From OMPR01 sp965183835 (GTDB lineage: Bacteria; Pseudomonadota; Alphaproteobacteria; Rhodobacterales; Rhodobacteraceae): a stretch of DNA of 64,000 nt. Shown here in pieces: positions 1 to 7,778 of the stretch. The position numbers and the translations under genes were made by a program. Position 1 is the stretch's first letter. Every line of letters begins with the position of its first letter. The DNA is taken from the NCBI GenBank assembly GCA_965183835.1, contig CBCYME010000015.1:91344-155343 (forward strand), written 5' to 3'. The notes beneath the pieces are model-generated. The model ran no database searches. It was not told the DNA's origin and worked only from the letters and a program-made list of their open reading frames with translations.

Positions 1-1
1 T

Positions 2-382
2 TGGACATGGTCGCAACCCATGCCCTATGCCCATGGCACCTGCACCGGCGATGTAATCCATATTGGCGGACAGGTCGCACGCGACTCCAATTCCGATGTG
101 CTGCATCCCGATGATATGGTCGCACAGACCCGCACCGCGATGACCAACATTGCGCAGATCCTTGCCCAATACGGCGCAACGCTGGATGACGTGGTCAAAG
201 TCACAACCTTTTACCAAGGAAACGCCTCGGCCGAGGCCTTGCATGAAAACCTGCTGGTGCGCTCAAATTCCTACACCGCACCCGGTCCCGCAACGACGGG
301 CATCCCCGTTCCCCATCTGGAGCGCAAAGGTGTGGTGATCAAGATCGAGGTCATCGCGGTTCTGGATCGCGAATCCCCATAA
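2..382 (+). CDS. RidA/YjgF family protein, 5' end outside window
   Basis: RidA-family proteins hydrolyse reactive enamine/imine intermediates released by PLP enzymes. The visible part covers nearly a whole family domain: an N-terminal strand leading to HIGGQVARD, a middle DDVVKVTTFY segment, and a C-terminal block with GIPVPHLERKGVVIKIEVIAV, which fits the usual RidA signature with its substrate-binding Arg replaced or displaced. The frame is open to the first base, with residues WTWSQ before the first Met at 20, so the true start is probably upstream. It is convergent with the acyl-CoA ligase, with a hairpin between them. Family assignment is firm; the substrate is unknown. Confidence 0.85.
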   Translation, partial: WTWSQPMPYAHGTCTGDVIHIGGQVARDSNSDVLHPDDMVAQTRTAMTNIAQILAQYGATLDDVVKVTTFYQGNASAEALHENLLVRSNSYTAPGPATTGIPVPHLERKGVVIKIEVIAVLDRESP

Positions 383-391
383 CCCAAGCGT

Positions 392-420
392 CATGGCCCC
401 ACTCCAACAACGGGGCCATG
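392..420. terminator. Bidirectional terminator between ridA-like gene and acyl-CoA ligase
   Basis: Perfect 9-bp inverted repeat (catggcccc at 392-400, ggggccatg at 412-420) with an 11-nt loop, lying between two convergent stop codons. There is no marked U-tract on either side, so it is called from position and symmetry. Confidence 0.55.
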
Positions 421-426
421 TGCCGA

Positions 427-2055
427 TTACAGCGCGCGCGCCTGATCGCGCAGAACAAACTTCTGGATCTTACCGGTCGATGTCTTGGGCAGACTACCAA
501 ACACAACCGTTCTGGGCGCTTTGAAATGCGCCATGTGATCGCGGCAAAACGCAATCACCTCGGCCTCGGTCGCGTCTTTACCCGGCTTCAGCTCGACAAA
601 GGCGCAAGGCGTCTCGCCCCATTTGTCATCCGGACGCGCCACAACCGCCGCCTCCATCACCGCCGGGTGCTTGTACAGGATATCCTCGACCTCAACGGAC
701 GAGATGTTCTCGCCCCCCGAGATAATGATGTCCTTGGACCGATCCTTGAGCGCGATATAGCCGTCCGGGTGCATAACCCCCAGATCCCCACTGGCAAACC
801 ATCCGCCCTTAAACGCCTTATCCGTGGCTTCGGGGTTTTTCAGATACCCCTTCATCACGATATTGCCCTGCATGAAAATCTCGCCCATGGTTACGCCATC
901 CGACGGAACCGGCTCTAACGTTTCGGGATCAGCCACCATCAGACCCGACAGCGCCACGTATTTCACACCCTGACGTACCTTGAGTGCCGCGCGATCCTCG
1001 GGCCCCTTGTCGTTCCACTCATCCTTCCACGCGCAGACAACCGAGGGACCATAGGTTTCGGTCAGCCCATAGACATGCGTGACCTCGATCCCCATGGCTT
1101 CCATGTTCTCGATCACCGCAGCCGGGGGCGGTGCGCCGGCGGTCATAACCTTAATTTCGTGGTCAAAATCTTTCAGCTCATCCGGTGCATTGGCCAACAT
1201 GTTCAACACGATGGGTGCGCCGCAGAAATGGGTGACCTTCTCTTCGCGAAACGCCTGATAAATCGGTTCAGCCCGCACCGCGCGCAGACACACCGACACC
1301 CCCGCATTCGCCGCCATGGCCCAAGGGAAACACCAGCCATTGCAATGGAACATCGGCAAGGTCCACAGATAGGTGGAATGCTGCGGCATCCCCCATGTCA
1401 GAATATTCGAGGTCGCATTCAACGCCGCCCCGCGATGGTGATACACCACCCCCTTGGGATTGCCGGTCGTCCCCGAGGTATAGTTCAGTGTGATCGCATC
1501 CCATTCATCCGCAGGCAGAGACCACTGATAGTCAGGTTCCCCCGCCGCAAGCAGCGCATCATAGGTCAGCAACCCCACCGGATCACCGCCCTCAAAACTG
1601 GGATCAACAATGTCGATCACCAACAAATCCGGGCGATCCACCTGTGTCAGCGCCTCGCGCACAACGCCCGAAAACTCGGGATCTACCAACAGCACCTTGG
1701 CCTCGGCATGTTGCAGGATAAAGGCAATGACCGGTGCATCCAGACGCGTATTGATCGCGTTCAGAACGGCACCCAGCATTGGCACCCCGAAATGGGCCTC
1801 ATAGAGCTCAGGGATGTTGGCCGCGATGATTGACACGGTATCGCCCCGCCCCACACCATGACCAGCCAGCGCACTCGCCAACTGACGGCACCGCGCATAG
1901 GTTTCACCCCACGTGAACCGGCGCGCGCCATACACCACCGAAGGGTAGTCGGGATAAACCGCAGCCGCCCGTTCAAGATAGCTGAGCGGCGACAGCGCGG
2001 TGTGGTTGGCTCGTGTCTGGTCGAGATGCTGTTCGTAGATTCCCGGCGTTGTCAT
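427..2055 (-). CDS. AMP-binding acyl-CoA synthetase (medium-chain/aromatic acyl-CoA ligase type)
   Basis: ATP-dependent acid:CoA ligase of the ANL superfamily, 542 aa, usual length. Visible motifs are the P-loop YTSGTTGNPKG (about residues 192-202), FHCNGWCFPW (236-245), the A5 motif YGLTE, the hinge segment with GWFASGDLG, and the C-terminal catalytic Lys in PKTSTGKIQK. The HCNGW block is typical of the plant AAE-like/medium-chain branch found widely in Proteobacteria, which acts on short to medium fatty acids or aryl acids. The ATG has AAGGGA upstream. Substrate cannot be read from sequence; a DMSP-derived methylmercaptopropionate ligase was considered but the sequence does not look like DmdB. 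Confidence 0.88.
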   Translation of the reverse strand: MTTPGIYEQHLDQTRANHTALSPLSYLERAAAVYPDYPSVVYGARRFTWGETYARCRQLASALAGHGVGRGDTVSIIAANIPELYEAHFGVPMLGAVLNAINTRLDAPVIAFILQHAEAKVLLVDPEFSGVVREALTQVDRPDLLVIDIVDPSFEGGDPVGLLTYDALLAAGEPDYQWSLPADEWDAITLNYTSGTTGNPKGVVYHHRGAALNATSNILTWGMPQHSTYLWTLPMFHCNGWCFPWAMAANAGVSVCLRAVRAEPIYQAFREEKVTHFCGAPIVLNMLANAPDELKDFDHEIKVMTAGAPPPAAVIENMEAMGIEVTHVYGLTETYGPSVVCAWKDEWNDKGPEDRAALKVRQGVKYVALSGLMVADPETLEPVPSDGVTMGEIFMQGNIVMKGYLKNPEATDKAFKGGWFASGDLGVMHPDGYIALKDRSKDIIISGGENISSVEVEDILYKHPAVMEAAVVARPDDKWGETPCAFVELKPGKDATEAEVIAFCRDHMAHFKAPRTVVFGSLPKTSTGKIQKFVLRDQARAL

Positions 2056-2161
2056 CGCTATCCCTTTTCTGTCGCGTTGACAGGGATAATGGCCAGAACC
2101 AAACGCCGAGAAAAGCCCAAGTTGACGTTAGGCGCAATTATCGCACCCGCGCCCAAGGCGC

Positions 2162-3886
2162 CTAGAGCTTTGTCAAAGCCCGCCCTGCCGCCGTCAGGTT
2201 GCCAACCCGGTCAATCAACCCCGCCCGTGGGTTGAACCCCCGGTCAATGGTTTCAAAAGTATCCAGCATCAGGGACACCAACGGGAATGCATCCCGAGTG
2301 CGCATCAGCTCTGACACGCCCTCTTCGATGTATTCATCATCAAAGTTGGCGGTTTCGGGATTTCCGGTCATCAACTGAACCGCGGCTGCCCCCTGAATGC
2401 CGCGCTTGGCGAATTCGGACTGCATGCCACCGATCTTACCGACCCAGTCCGCCCGCCACGCCACCGCAAAAATCGGTCGCAACGGCAGCCCGGTATCCGC
2501 CAGCGCATCCAAAACCTCGGCGCGATTGGCATAGCGATATCCGGTCCAGACATTGTGCGAGAACATCCGCCCGACAATCACCTCATCCGCCGACGATCCG
2601 GGACGGCTGACATAGATCGGCACATCCGTGACCTTTAGAAACGCCTTAGCAATGGCTTTGACGCGGACCAGATCCTCATCCACCTGCACGACCTCAAGGG
2701 CAGACACCACATGCGGATTGTCCGCGATCAACTGCAGCACCGCCGCCGAGGGCATCGACGTGGTGAACATATGAAACCGAATGCCCGTGCTGGCAAAGTC
2801 CAACACCCGGCGGCGGCTATCGGCATGGGCCAGATCCACCAGCGGCGTCCGCACGGTATCAATCCCCATCTGCCACAACCGCAACAACGGGTAATCATTG
2901 CGCGCCCGCTTGCGGCAAAATTCCTCTTTCGCCCCGGAAAATGGCAAATCCCGGCTTTGATACCACGCATGGCGCATAAACGGCGTCAGCTCGGTTTTGG
3001 CCGGAGGCGTGCGCTTGCTCAAATCCACTACCGTCGACGATTCCGCGCCCCCCGTGGGCAGGAACCGCAACTTGTGCCCATCTGGGTAAACATCAATCAG
3101 TGTGACCCCGAATTTGCCCAGATCATTGCGCCCGAAATCCGTATCCGGCGCGACATTGTACAGCTCGGCAAAATCCTGACGCACAAAGCTGGTCGAGGGC
3201 AGACAGTAATATTTCGTGTCCTCCACCCGGTTGAAAAAGAACTGATGCACATGACCCGACAACACCGCCTCGATTTTGTTTTTACGGGCGATTTTAACCA
3301 CGCGCGACCGACCCGGTTCGCCATAGTTGTCGTAATGCTCGTCTTCATCCGGCGTATCAATGAACGGCGGATAATGGGTGAACAGGAACACTCGCTGTTC
3401 GGTCTGCACGACCTTTTCTAGCCATGCGAATTGCTCTTCTTCGGCCGCCAGCCCCGAATTCACGATCGAGGCGTTGATCATCACAAACCGGCAGTCCCCA
3501 TGATCGACATGATGCCACTGCGCACCAAAGTGTTCAGAATACCGCGCCGCCGTTTCAGCCGTCGCCGCATTGGCCGGAGAGGCATCTAAAGGTTTGTCCC
3601 CGATGTCATGGCTGCCGGGTACAAAATGCAATGTGGGGTGCAAGCCAGACAGGATCCGCTGCGCCTCTTCGCAGGCGGCATCATAAGCCTCCATATGGGG
3701 CAGCGGGTGCACCATATCGCCCAGATGGATCGTCAAGGCCGGGTTCTGTGCCTGTATCAGATCAACCGCAACTGCCGCCCGGTCATTGGCCTTGGCATTC
3801 ACCGAATACGGCGACGACAGATCCCCATCAGGCGCGCGCACATGCGTGTCTGCAATCACGGCCAAAGTAAAAAGCGGTTCGCTCAC
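2162..3886 (-). CDS. Calcineurin-like metallophosphoesterase with extra C-terminal domain
   Basis: 574 aa. The first ~285 residues are a calcineurin-like phosphoesterase: D13 and H15 (ADTH), D57 (LGDMVH), GSHD at 91-94 where Asn is usual, H171 (THYPP) and GHVH at 211-214, which together ligate a dinuclear metal centre. No signal peptide, so cytoplasmic. Residues ~300-574 form a second domain I do not recognise; alternating hydrophobic strands and helices suggest an alpha/beta barrel. The start is GTG with AGGGG upstream. The GSHD substitution (His for Asn) is unusual and may alter activity. Substrate is unknown; cAMP, nucleotide or phospholipid phosphodiesterases are all possible. Confidence 0.8.
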   Translation of the reverse strand: MSEPLFTLAVIADTHVRAPDGDLSSPYSVNAKANDRAAVAVDLIQAQNPALTIHLGDMVHPLPHMEAYDAACEEAQRILSGLHPTLHFVPGSHDIGDKPLDASPANAATAETAARYSEHFGAQWHHVDHGDCRFVMINASIVNSGLAAEEEQFAWLEKVVQTEQRVFLFTHYPPFIDTPDEDEHYDNYGEPGRSRVVKIARKNKIEAVLSGHVHQFFFNRVEDTKYYCLPSTSFVRQDFAELYNVAPDTDFGRNDLGKFGVTLIDVYPDGHKLRFLPTGGAESSTVVDLSKRTPPAKTELTPFMRHAWYQSRDLPFSGAKEEFCRKRARNDYPLLRLWQMGIDTVRTPLVDLAHADSRRRVLDFASTGIRFHMFTTSMPSAAVLQLIADNPHVVSALEVVQVDEDLVRVKAIAKAFLKVTDVPIYVSRPGSSADEVIVGRMFSHNVWTGYRYANRAEVLDALADTGLPLRPIFAVAWRADWVGKIGGMQSEFAKRGIQGAAAVQLMTGNPETANFDDEYIEEGVSELMRTRDAFPLVSLMLDTFETIDRGFNPRAGLIDRVGNLTAAGRALTKL

Positions 3887-3915
3887 GACAATTGTACCCC
3901 TGTCTCTGCACTCAC

Positions 3916-4020
3916 CCTAGGCGGTCGACGCACCACCTGCAAAGCGGCGCATCCGATCCGATCCCCAAATTATCTTTAGAGGAGGTGCATTTGGAACCGT
4001 GCCTTAGCAGCCCGCCTAGG
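3916..4020. repeat. 9-bp inverted repeat enclosing non-coding spacer
   Basis: cctaggcgg at 3916-3924 is repeated in inverted orientation at 4012-4020, enclosing 87 bp. The 263-bp gap between the metallophosphoesterase start and the tauC stop otherwise holds only the tau terminator; no further gene is seen. It could be a small folded RNA or a decayed miniature element. Confidence 0.35.
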
Positions 4021-4078
4021 TCAAAGGCAATGTCCCGCACCCAAATGGTGCTGCCCCCTTGCCCACACATCTGAACAC

Positions 4079-4104
4079 AAAAAACCGGGACGCGAACGCC
4101 CCGG
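4079..4104 (-). terminator. Rho-independent terminator of the tau operon
   Basis: Read on the minus strand, an 8-bp stem (CCGGGGCG/CGTCCCGG with one G-U pair) and TTCG loop are followed by TTTTTT. It lies 46 bp past the tauC stop. Confidence 0.85.
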
Positions 4105-4149
4105 CCAGTTGTTTCCGTGAGTGGTAGTCTTTTTATTCGTATGTCTGGA

Positions 4150-5427
4150 TCAGCCTTTGCCTTTCCATGGCACCAGGAACTTTTCAGCCCAGCGCATCAG
4201 CATGTCGATGCTAAAGCCGATGATCCCGATCAGGATGATGCCCATGATCACGATATCTGTGTTTTGGAACTTGGATGCAGTCACGATCATCTTGCCGGCG
4301 CCTTTTTCAGCCGCCACAAGTTCCGCGGCCACAACCGTGCCCCAACAGACGCCCATCGCAACCCGCGCCCCGGTAAAGATCTCGGGTAGTGAGTTTGGTA
4401 CGATGACATAGCGCATGATCTGGCGCTTGTTTGCGCCCAGCGAATAGGCCGCGTGCACCTTGGAAATCTTGACCCCAGACACACCGGACCGGGACGCAAT
4501 CGCCATAATCCAAAGCGCCGCCAGAAACAGCAGGATGATCTTGCCGCTTTCACCGATACCGGCCCAGATGATCACCAGCGGGATCAACGCAAGCGGTGGC
4601 ACCGGACGCATGAATTCCACGATCGGATCAAACCAGCCACGTGCCCAATCGCTCAGACCCATGGCATAGCCCAGCGGAATCCCCACCAGCGCCCCAAAGA
4701 AGAACCCGACAATCACCCGCATCAGCGAGTAGCCAAGGTGCTCCCACAGGGTCGAACCCTGATAGCCCTGATTGGCAATTTCAATGGTCCGCTTGACCAC
4801 CGCCTCGGGGGACGGCAACCAGATCGGCTCCATCTGCCAGCCTTTGCTTGGCACAAAGTTTGGCGTCCCTTTGTCGGACAACGTCACCTTGCCATCGCCA
4901 ACCGAAACAGATTCGCCCGGTGCAATCGGCTGACCGTCAATCGCAACGATTTTAGCACCATCTTTTTTGGTGATTTCATCGTTTTTGTCGACGCGGATCA
5001 ACTTGCTGCGCCATGCAATCATGTTCAGCGCGTCGTCTTTGGCAAACCCATCGCCCGGTGCTGCCTCAATTGCATCTGGCTTTTCATCCGCCGGATGTAC
5101 GCGCACATGCACGGTGGCATCGTCTTTGCTGCCATCCGATGCCTGCGCCGTATAGGTGAACGTGGTGTCCCCCATGAACGGACCCGGCGCGTGCATAAAG
5201 CTGGGCATCAGGCTGGACCCGGTAAAGGCCCCCCACAGAACAAAAATCGTGACAATCGACACGATGGATGCCGCCCGGTTCGACTGAACCGCACTTTCGT
5301 CGCCAAACGTCACCGTCTTGAGCGAGGTATAATCCTGAACCGCTGTCTTATGTGCGATGAATCGCACCGCATAAAAGGCACCGACAAAGATGGCGATGTA
5401 TACGAAAAATGGGATCAGACTGGTCAT
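4150..5427 (-). CDS. tauC: Taurine ABC transporter permease TauC with large periplasmic insert
   Basis: Inner-membrane subunit of a TauABC importer. The C-terminal ~220 residues (205-425) are a standard BPD_transp_1 permease: LPSP, multiple membrane helices, the EAA loop around AAYSLGANKRQIMRYVIVP, and GxxxAAELVAAEKG. The N-terminal part is unusual: one helix at 5-22, a second at about 52-68, then ~130 mostly polar residues (70-200) including the beta-like segment TTFTYTAQASDG, before the permease core. Normal Tau/Ssu permeases are about 250-290 aa, so this is ~150 aa longer. It overlaps tauB by 4 bp (ATGA), indicating coupled translation. Taurine specificity is inferred from adjacent tpa. 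Confidence 0.85.
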   Translation of the reverse strand: MTSLIPFFVYIAIFVGAFYAVRFIAHKTAVQDYTSLKTVTFGDESAVQSNRAASIVSIVTIFVLWGAFTGSSLMPSFMHAPGPFMGDTTFTYTAQASDGSKDDATVHVRVHPADEKPDAIEAAPGDGFAKDDALNMIAWRSKLIRVDKNDEITKKDGAKIVAIDGQPIAPGESVSVGDGKVTLSDKGTPNFVPSKGWQMEPIWLPSPEAVVKRTIEIANQGYQGSTLWEHLGYSLMRVIVGFFFGALVGIPLGYAMGLSDWARGWFDPIVEFMRPVPPLALIPLVIIWAGIGESGKIILLFLAALWIMAIASRSGVSGVKISKVHAAYSLGANKRQIMRYVIVPNSLPEIFTGARVAMGVCWGTVVAAELVAAEKGAGKMIVTASKFQNTDIVIMGIILIGIIGFSIDMLMRWAEKFLVPWKGKG

Positions 5428-6230
5428 GATGCGTCCTCCGTCCGGCCCATGATCTCTTCTTCCATGTTCCAGATCATGTTCAGGATCTCTTCACGGGTCG
5501 GAGCGTAATCCGGGTGTTTCTTGACCTCACGCAGATCGGCGCCAACGCCCATGTCCGCAAACGGCAACCGGTATTCTTTGTGAATGCGACCCGGACGGGG
5601 CGCCATCACGATCAGGCGTTCGCCGAGCAATAGCGCCTCTTCGACAGAGTGGGTGATCAGGATGATGGTCTTACCCGTCTCTTTCCACAACTTCAGCACC
5701 AGCGACTGCATCTTTTCACGGGTCAGCGCGTCCAAGGCCCCCAACGGTTCATCCATCAAGATGACATCGGGGTCATTGGCCAGGCACCGTGCCAGCGCAA
5801 CGCGCTGCTGCATGCCGCCCGACAACTCATAAACCGCCTTTTCTTTAAAATCCTGCAAACCGACAACATCCAAAAGATGGTCGACGATCTCGGCTTTTTC
5901 CGCGTTTGGCATGCCCTTCATCTTGGGACCAAAGCCAACGTTGTCGCGCACGCTCATCCACTCGAACAAAGCGCCTTGCTGAAACACCATCCCGCGTTCC
6001 GCATCCGGGCCCTGAACCGTATGTCCGTTCATGACGATCTGCCCCTCGGTGGGGGCCAAAAAGCCTGCTAAAATATTCAAAAGCGTGGTTTTCCCGCAGC
6101 CCGAAGGCCCCAGCACGCTCAACAATTCACCTTCTTTCAGGTGCAGTGACACATCTTTTAACGCCTGAACTGATCCGCCGTTGGGCAGGTCAAAGCGCAT
6201 AGAGATGCTTTCGATTGATAATCCGGACAT
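5424..6230 (-). CDS. tauB: Taurine ABC transporter ATP-binding protein TauB
   Basis: Cytoplasmic ATPase of the taurine importer, 268 aa, normal length. Walker A GPSGCGKTT (41-49), Q-loop around FQQGALFEW, signature LSGGMQQR (136-143), Walker B VILMDEP (156-162) and switch His in ITHSVEEA are all intact. It lies between tauA and tauC in one transcription unit, with the start codon 131 bp after the tauA stop and a 4-bp overlap into tauC. The general nitrate/sulfonate/taurine class is certain; the substrate comes from context. Confidence 0.92.
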   Translation of the reverse strand: MSGLSIESISMRFDLPNGGSVQALKDVSLHLKEGELLSVLGPSGCGKTTLLNILAGFLAPTEGQIVMNGHTVQGPDAERGMVFQQGALFEWMSVRDNVGFGPKMKGMPNAEKAEIVDHLLDVVGLQDFKEKAVYELSGGMQQRVALARCLANDPDVILMDEPLGALDALTREKMQSLVLKLWKETGKTIILITHSVEEALLLGERLIVMAPRPGRIHKEYRLPFADMGVGADLREVKKHPDYAPTREEILNMIWNMEEEIMGRTEDAS

Positions 6231-6285
6231 GATTCCCCTTCCAGATAGGTCCTGCTTTTCGTTTTGCCTCTACCCGGCAAAAACA

Positions 6286-6342
6286 GCCCCATTTTCGGGG
6301 CCGGAAAGCAGATTATGTGGCGGGCAGTTTCATCTGCCCGCC
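6286..6342 (-). terminator. Two intercistronic hairpins between tauA and tauB
   Basis: On the minus strand after tauA come a perfect 9-bp stem (arms 6319-6327 and 6334-6342, 6-nt loop), then a 5-bp GCCCC/GGGGC hairpin (6286-6301) followed by TGTTTTT. This arrangement usually stabilises the binding-protein message and lets only part of the transcripts continue into the transporter genes. Confidence 0.65.
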
Positions 6343-6361
6343 GCTGCGTTTCAGTCCTAGA

Positions 6362-7366
6362 TTACATGTCTTTGGCGGTCATAAGGGGCGCAGTGCTTAC
6401 AGCATTATCATAGCTGTCCAGCGCCGAATCGATGCTGCCTGCTTCGACAAACACATCCGCAACGCCTTTCATAAAGCCCTGCGTACCACCGCCCAGCCAT
6501 TTGGCCGACAGCTGCTCATCAATGCTTGGGAACCCAAAGGTCGAAATCGTGGCTTTCGCGTCTTCCAGATCCATACCTGCATCTTTGGCAATAACCGGCA
6601 GCATTTCGTCCATGTGATCGCCGCTGTTCCACATCGCGTTTGCGTCTGCGGTGACTTTCAGGAACTTCGCCAGCAGTTCGCCTTCTTCAGCGACAAAGGC
6701 AGCAGGGGCGGTTGTGGCATCAAACACCAGCAGACCCAGCGCTTCTTTTTCTGCACCGGTCAACAGGATGTTGCCGTGCTCTTTCATGCGACGCAGCGCG
6801 CCACCCCAGCCACAGGCCATATCAATAGAGCCCTGCGCCAGTGCCGCGGCACTTTCGGCGGGTGCCATGTCAACGATTTCAAGGCTGCCCAGATCGACAC
6901 CGAAATGCGCCATCTGTCCCAAGAAACCGTAGTGCGCGGCTGTACCCAGTGGAACGGCAACCTTTTTACCAGCCAGCTCACCGGCTGATTCTTTGTCGAT
7001 TTCCAGCGCGCTGCTGACGACGCAGTTGTCGTTTTCCGAATAGCTTACAGCCACATCAACCACTTGGATGTCCTGACCGGCGCTTGCCGCAACCACGAAC
7101 GGTGGGATGCCCTGGCTGACCGAGATCTGAACGTCGCCCGAAGCCATTGCCGCGCTCATGGCGGTGCCGGTGTCAAAGCTGACCCAGTTCACCTTGACGC
7201 CCATTTCCTTGTCATAAGTGCCTTTTACCTTGGCGTATTCAAACGGCATCGGCCATTCGAGGAAATAGGCTACGGTGATTTCGCCATCCGCCGCCATTGC
7301 CGGCGCTGCGCCCGCGATCATGGCCACGCCAGCTACAGCACCCATCAGCTTTGATTTTATTGTCAT
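6362..7366 (-). CDS. tauA: Taurine ABC transporter substrate-binding protein TauA
   Basis: Periplasmic binding protein, 334 aa. A Sec signal peptide is visible (charged MTIKSK, hydrophobic core, cleavage after AAPAMAA), followed by the EITVAYFLEWPMPFEYAKVKG opening typical of the TauA/SsuA family (quoted here as family signature; residues about 27-47) and alternating lobes. The ATG at 7366 was chosen because GGGAG lies 7 nt upstream and it starts the signal peptide; an upstream in-frame start adds 28 residues without sense. First gene of tauABC, divergent from tpa across a 412-bp control region. Specificity for taurine is inferred from the neighbourhood. Confidence 0.9.
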   Translation of the reverse strand: MTIKSKLMGAVAGVAMIAGAAPAMAADGEITVAYFLEWPMPFEYAKVKGTYDKEMGVKVNWVSFDTGTAMSAAMASGDVQISVSQGIPPFVVAASAGQDIQVVDVAVSYSENDNCVVSSALEIDKESAGELAGKKVAVPLGTAAHYGFLGQMAHFGVDLGSLEIVDMAPAESAAALAQGSIDMACGWGGALRRMKEHGNILLTGAEKEALGLLVFDATTAPAAFVAEEGELLAKFLKVTADANAMWNSGDHMDEMLPVIAKDAGMDLEDAKATISTFGFPSIDEQLSAKWLGGGTQGFMKGVADVFVEAGSIDSALDSYDNAVSTAPLMTAKDM

Positions 7367-7641
7367 TCGTAATCTCCCTGTTGCCCGCCAATTTTGGCGG
7401 ATCGGATGTCTTGGGCGGTGGTCCGCCTCTGGTATGATTTTCGCCAGCACCGCCGTGAGGAGTCAGTGCCCGACTCTGATCCGAGCCGATATTCCCTTAT
7501 CAATCAACGGTTTTTCTTCACTTTCTCTAAATCTTGAAGATGGTGAACTGACTATTTCAAAAACCCAAACATTACTTTTCCGAGGTTTTTCAGACAAATA
7601 ATGCTTCAAAGGACCCAGCATGAAATTTGCTCATATTTCCT

Positions 7642-7707
7642 CTGGACATACGTCGATCCACAACTGGCCCTATTCGAGCGCCTTATTTTTCAGCCCTTCT
7701 GGACATC
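7642..7707. promoter_or_regulatory. Candidate TauR-type direct repeats in the tauA-tpa control region
   Basis: The divergent control region (7367-7778, no gene) contains two direct repeats of TCTGGACAT, with CTGGAC starting at 7642 and 7699, 57 bp apart. Rhodobacterial TauR, a MocR-type activator of tpa, is known to bind direct repeats with a CTGGAC core. No tauR gene is in the window, so this is inference from motif and position. Confidence 0.45.
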
Positions 7708-7778
7708 AGAAGCAGGTTCAGGTTGAGGTGTGTGCAATCGGAACCCAAGCACCCCATTCCAACCAGAAAGGACATGTC

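Noticed and set aside
427..2055. Acyl-CoA ligase as DmdB of the DMSP pathway
   Set aside because: Sequence opening and HCNGW motif differ from DmdB as I know it, and no dmd genes are adjacent.
4453..5508. 351-codon open frame opposite tauC and tauB
   Set aside because: Antisense shadow of tauC, His/Arg-rich with no known motif; a consequence of third-position GC bias.
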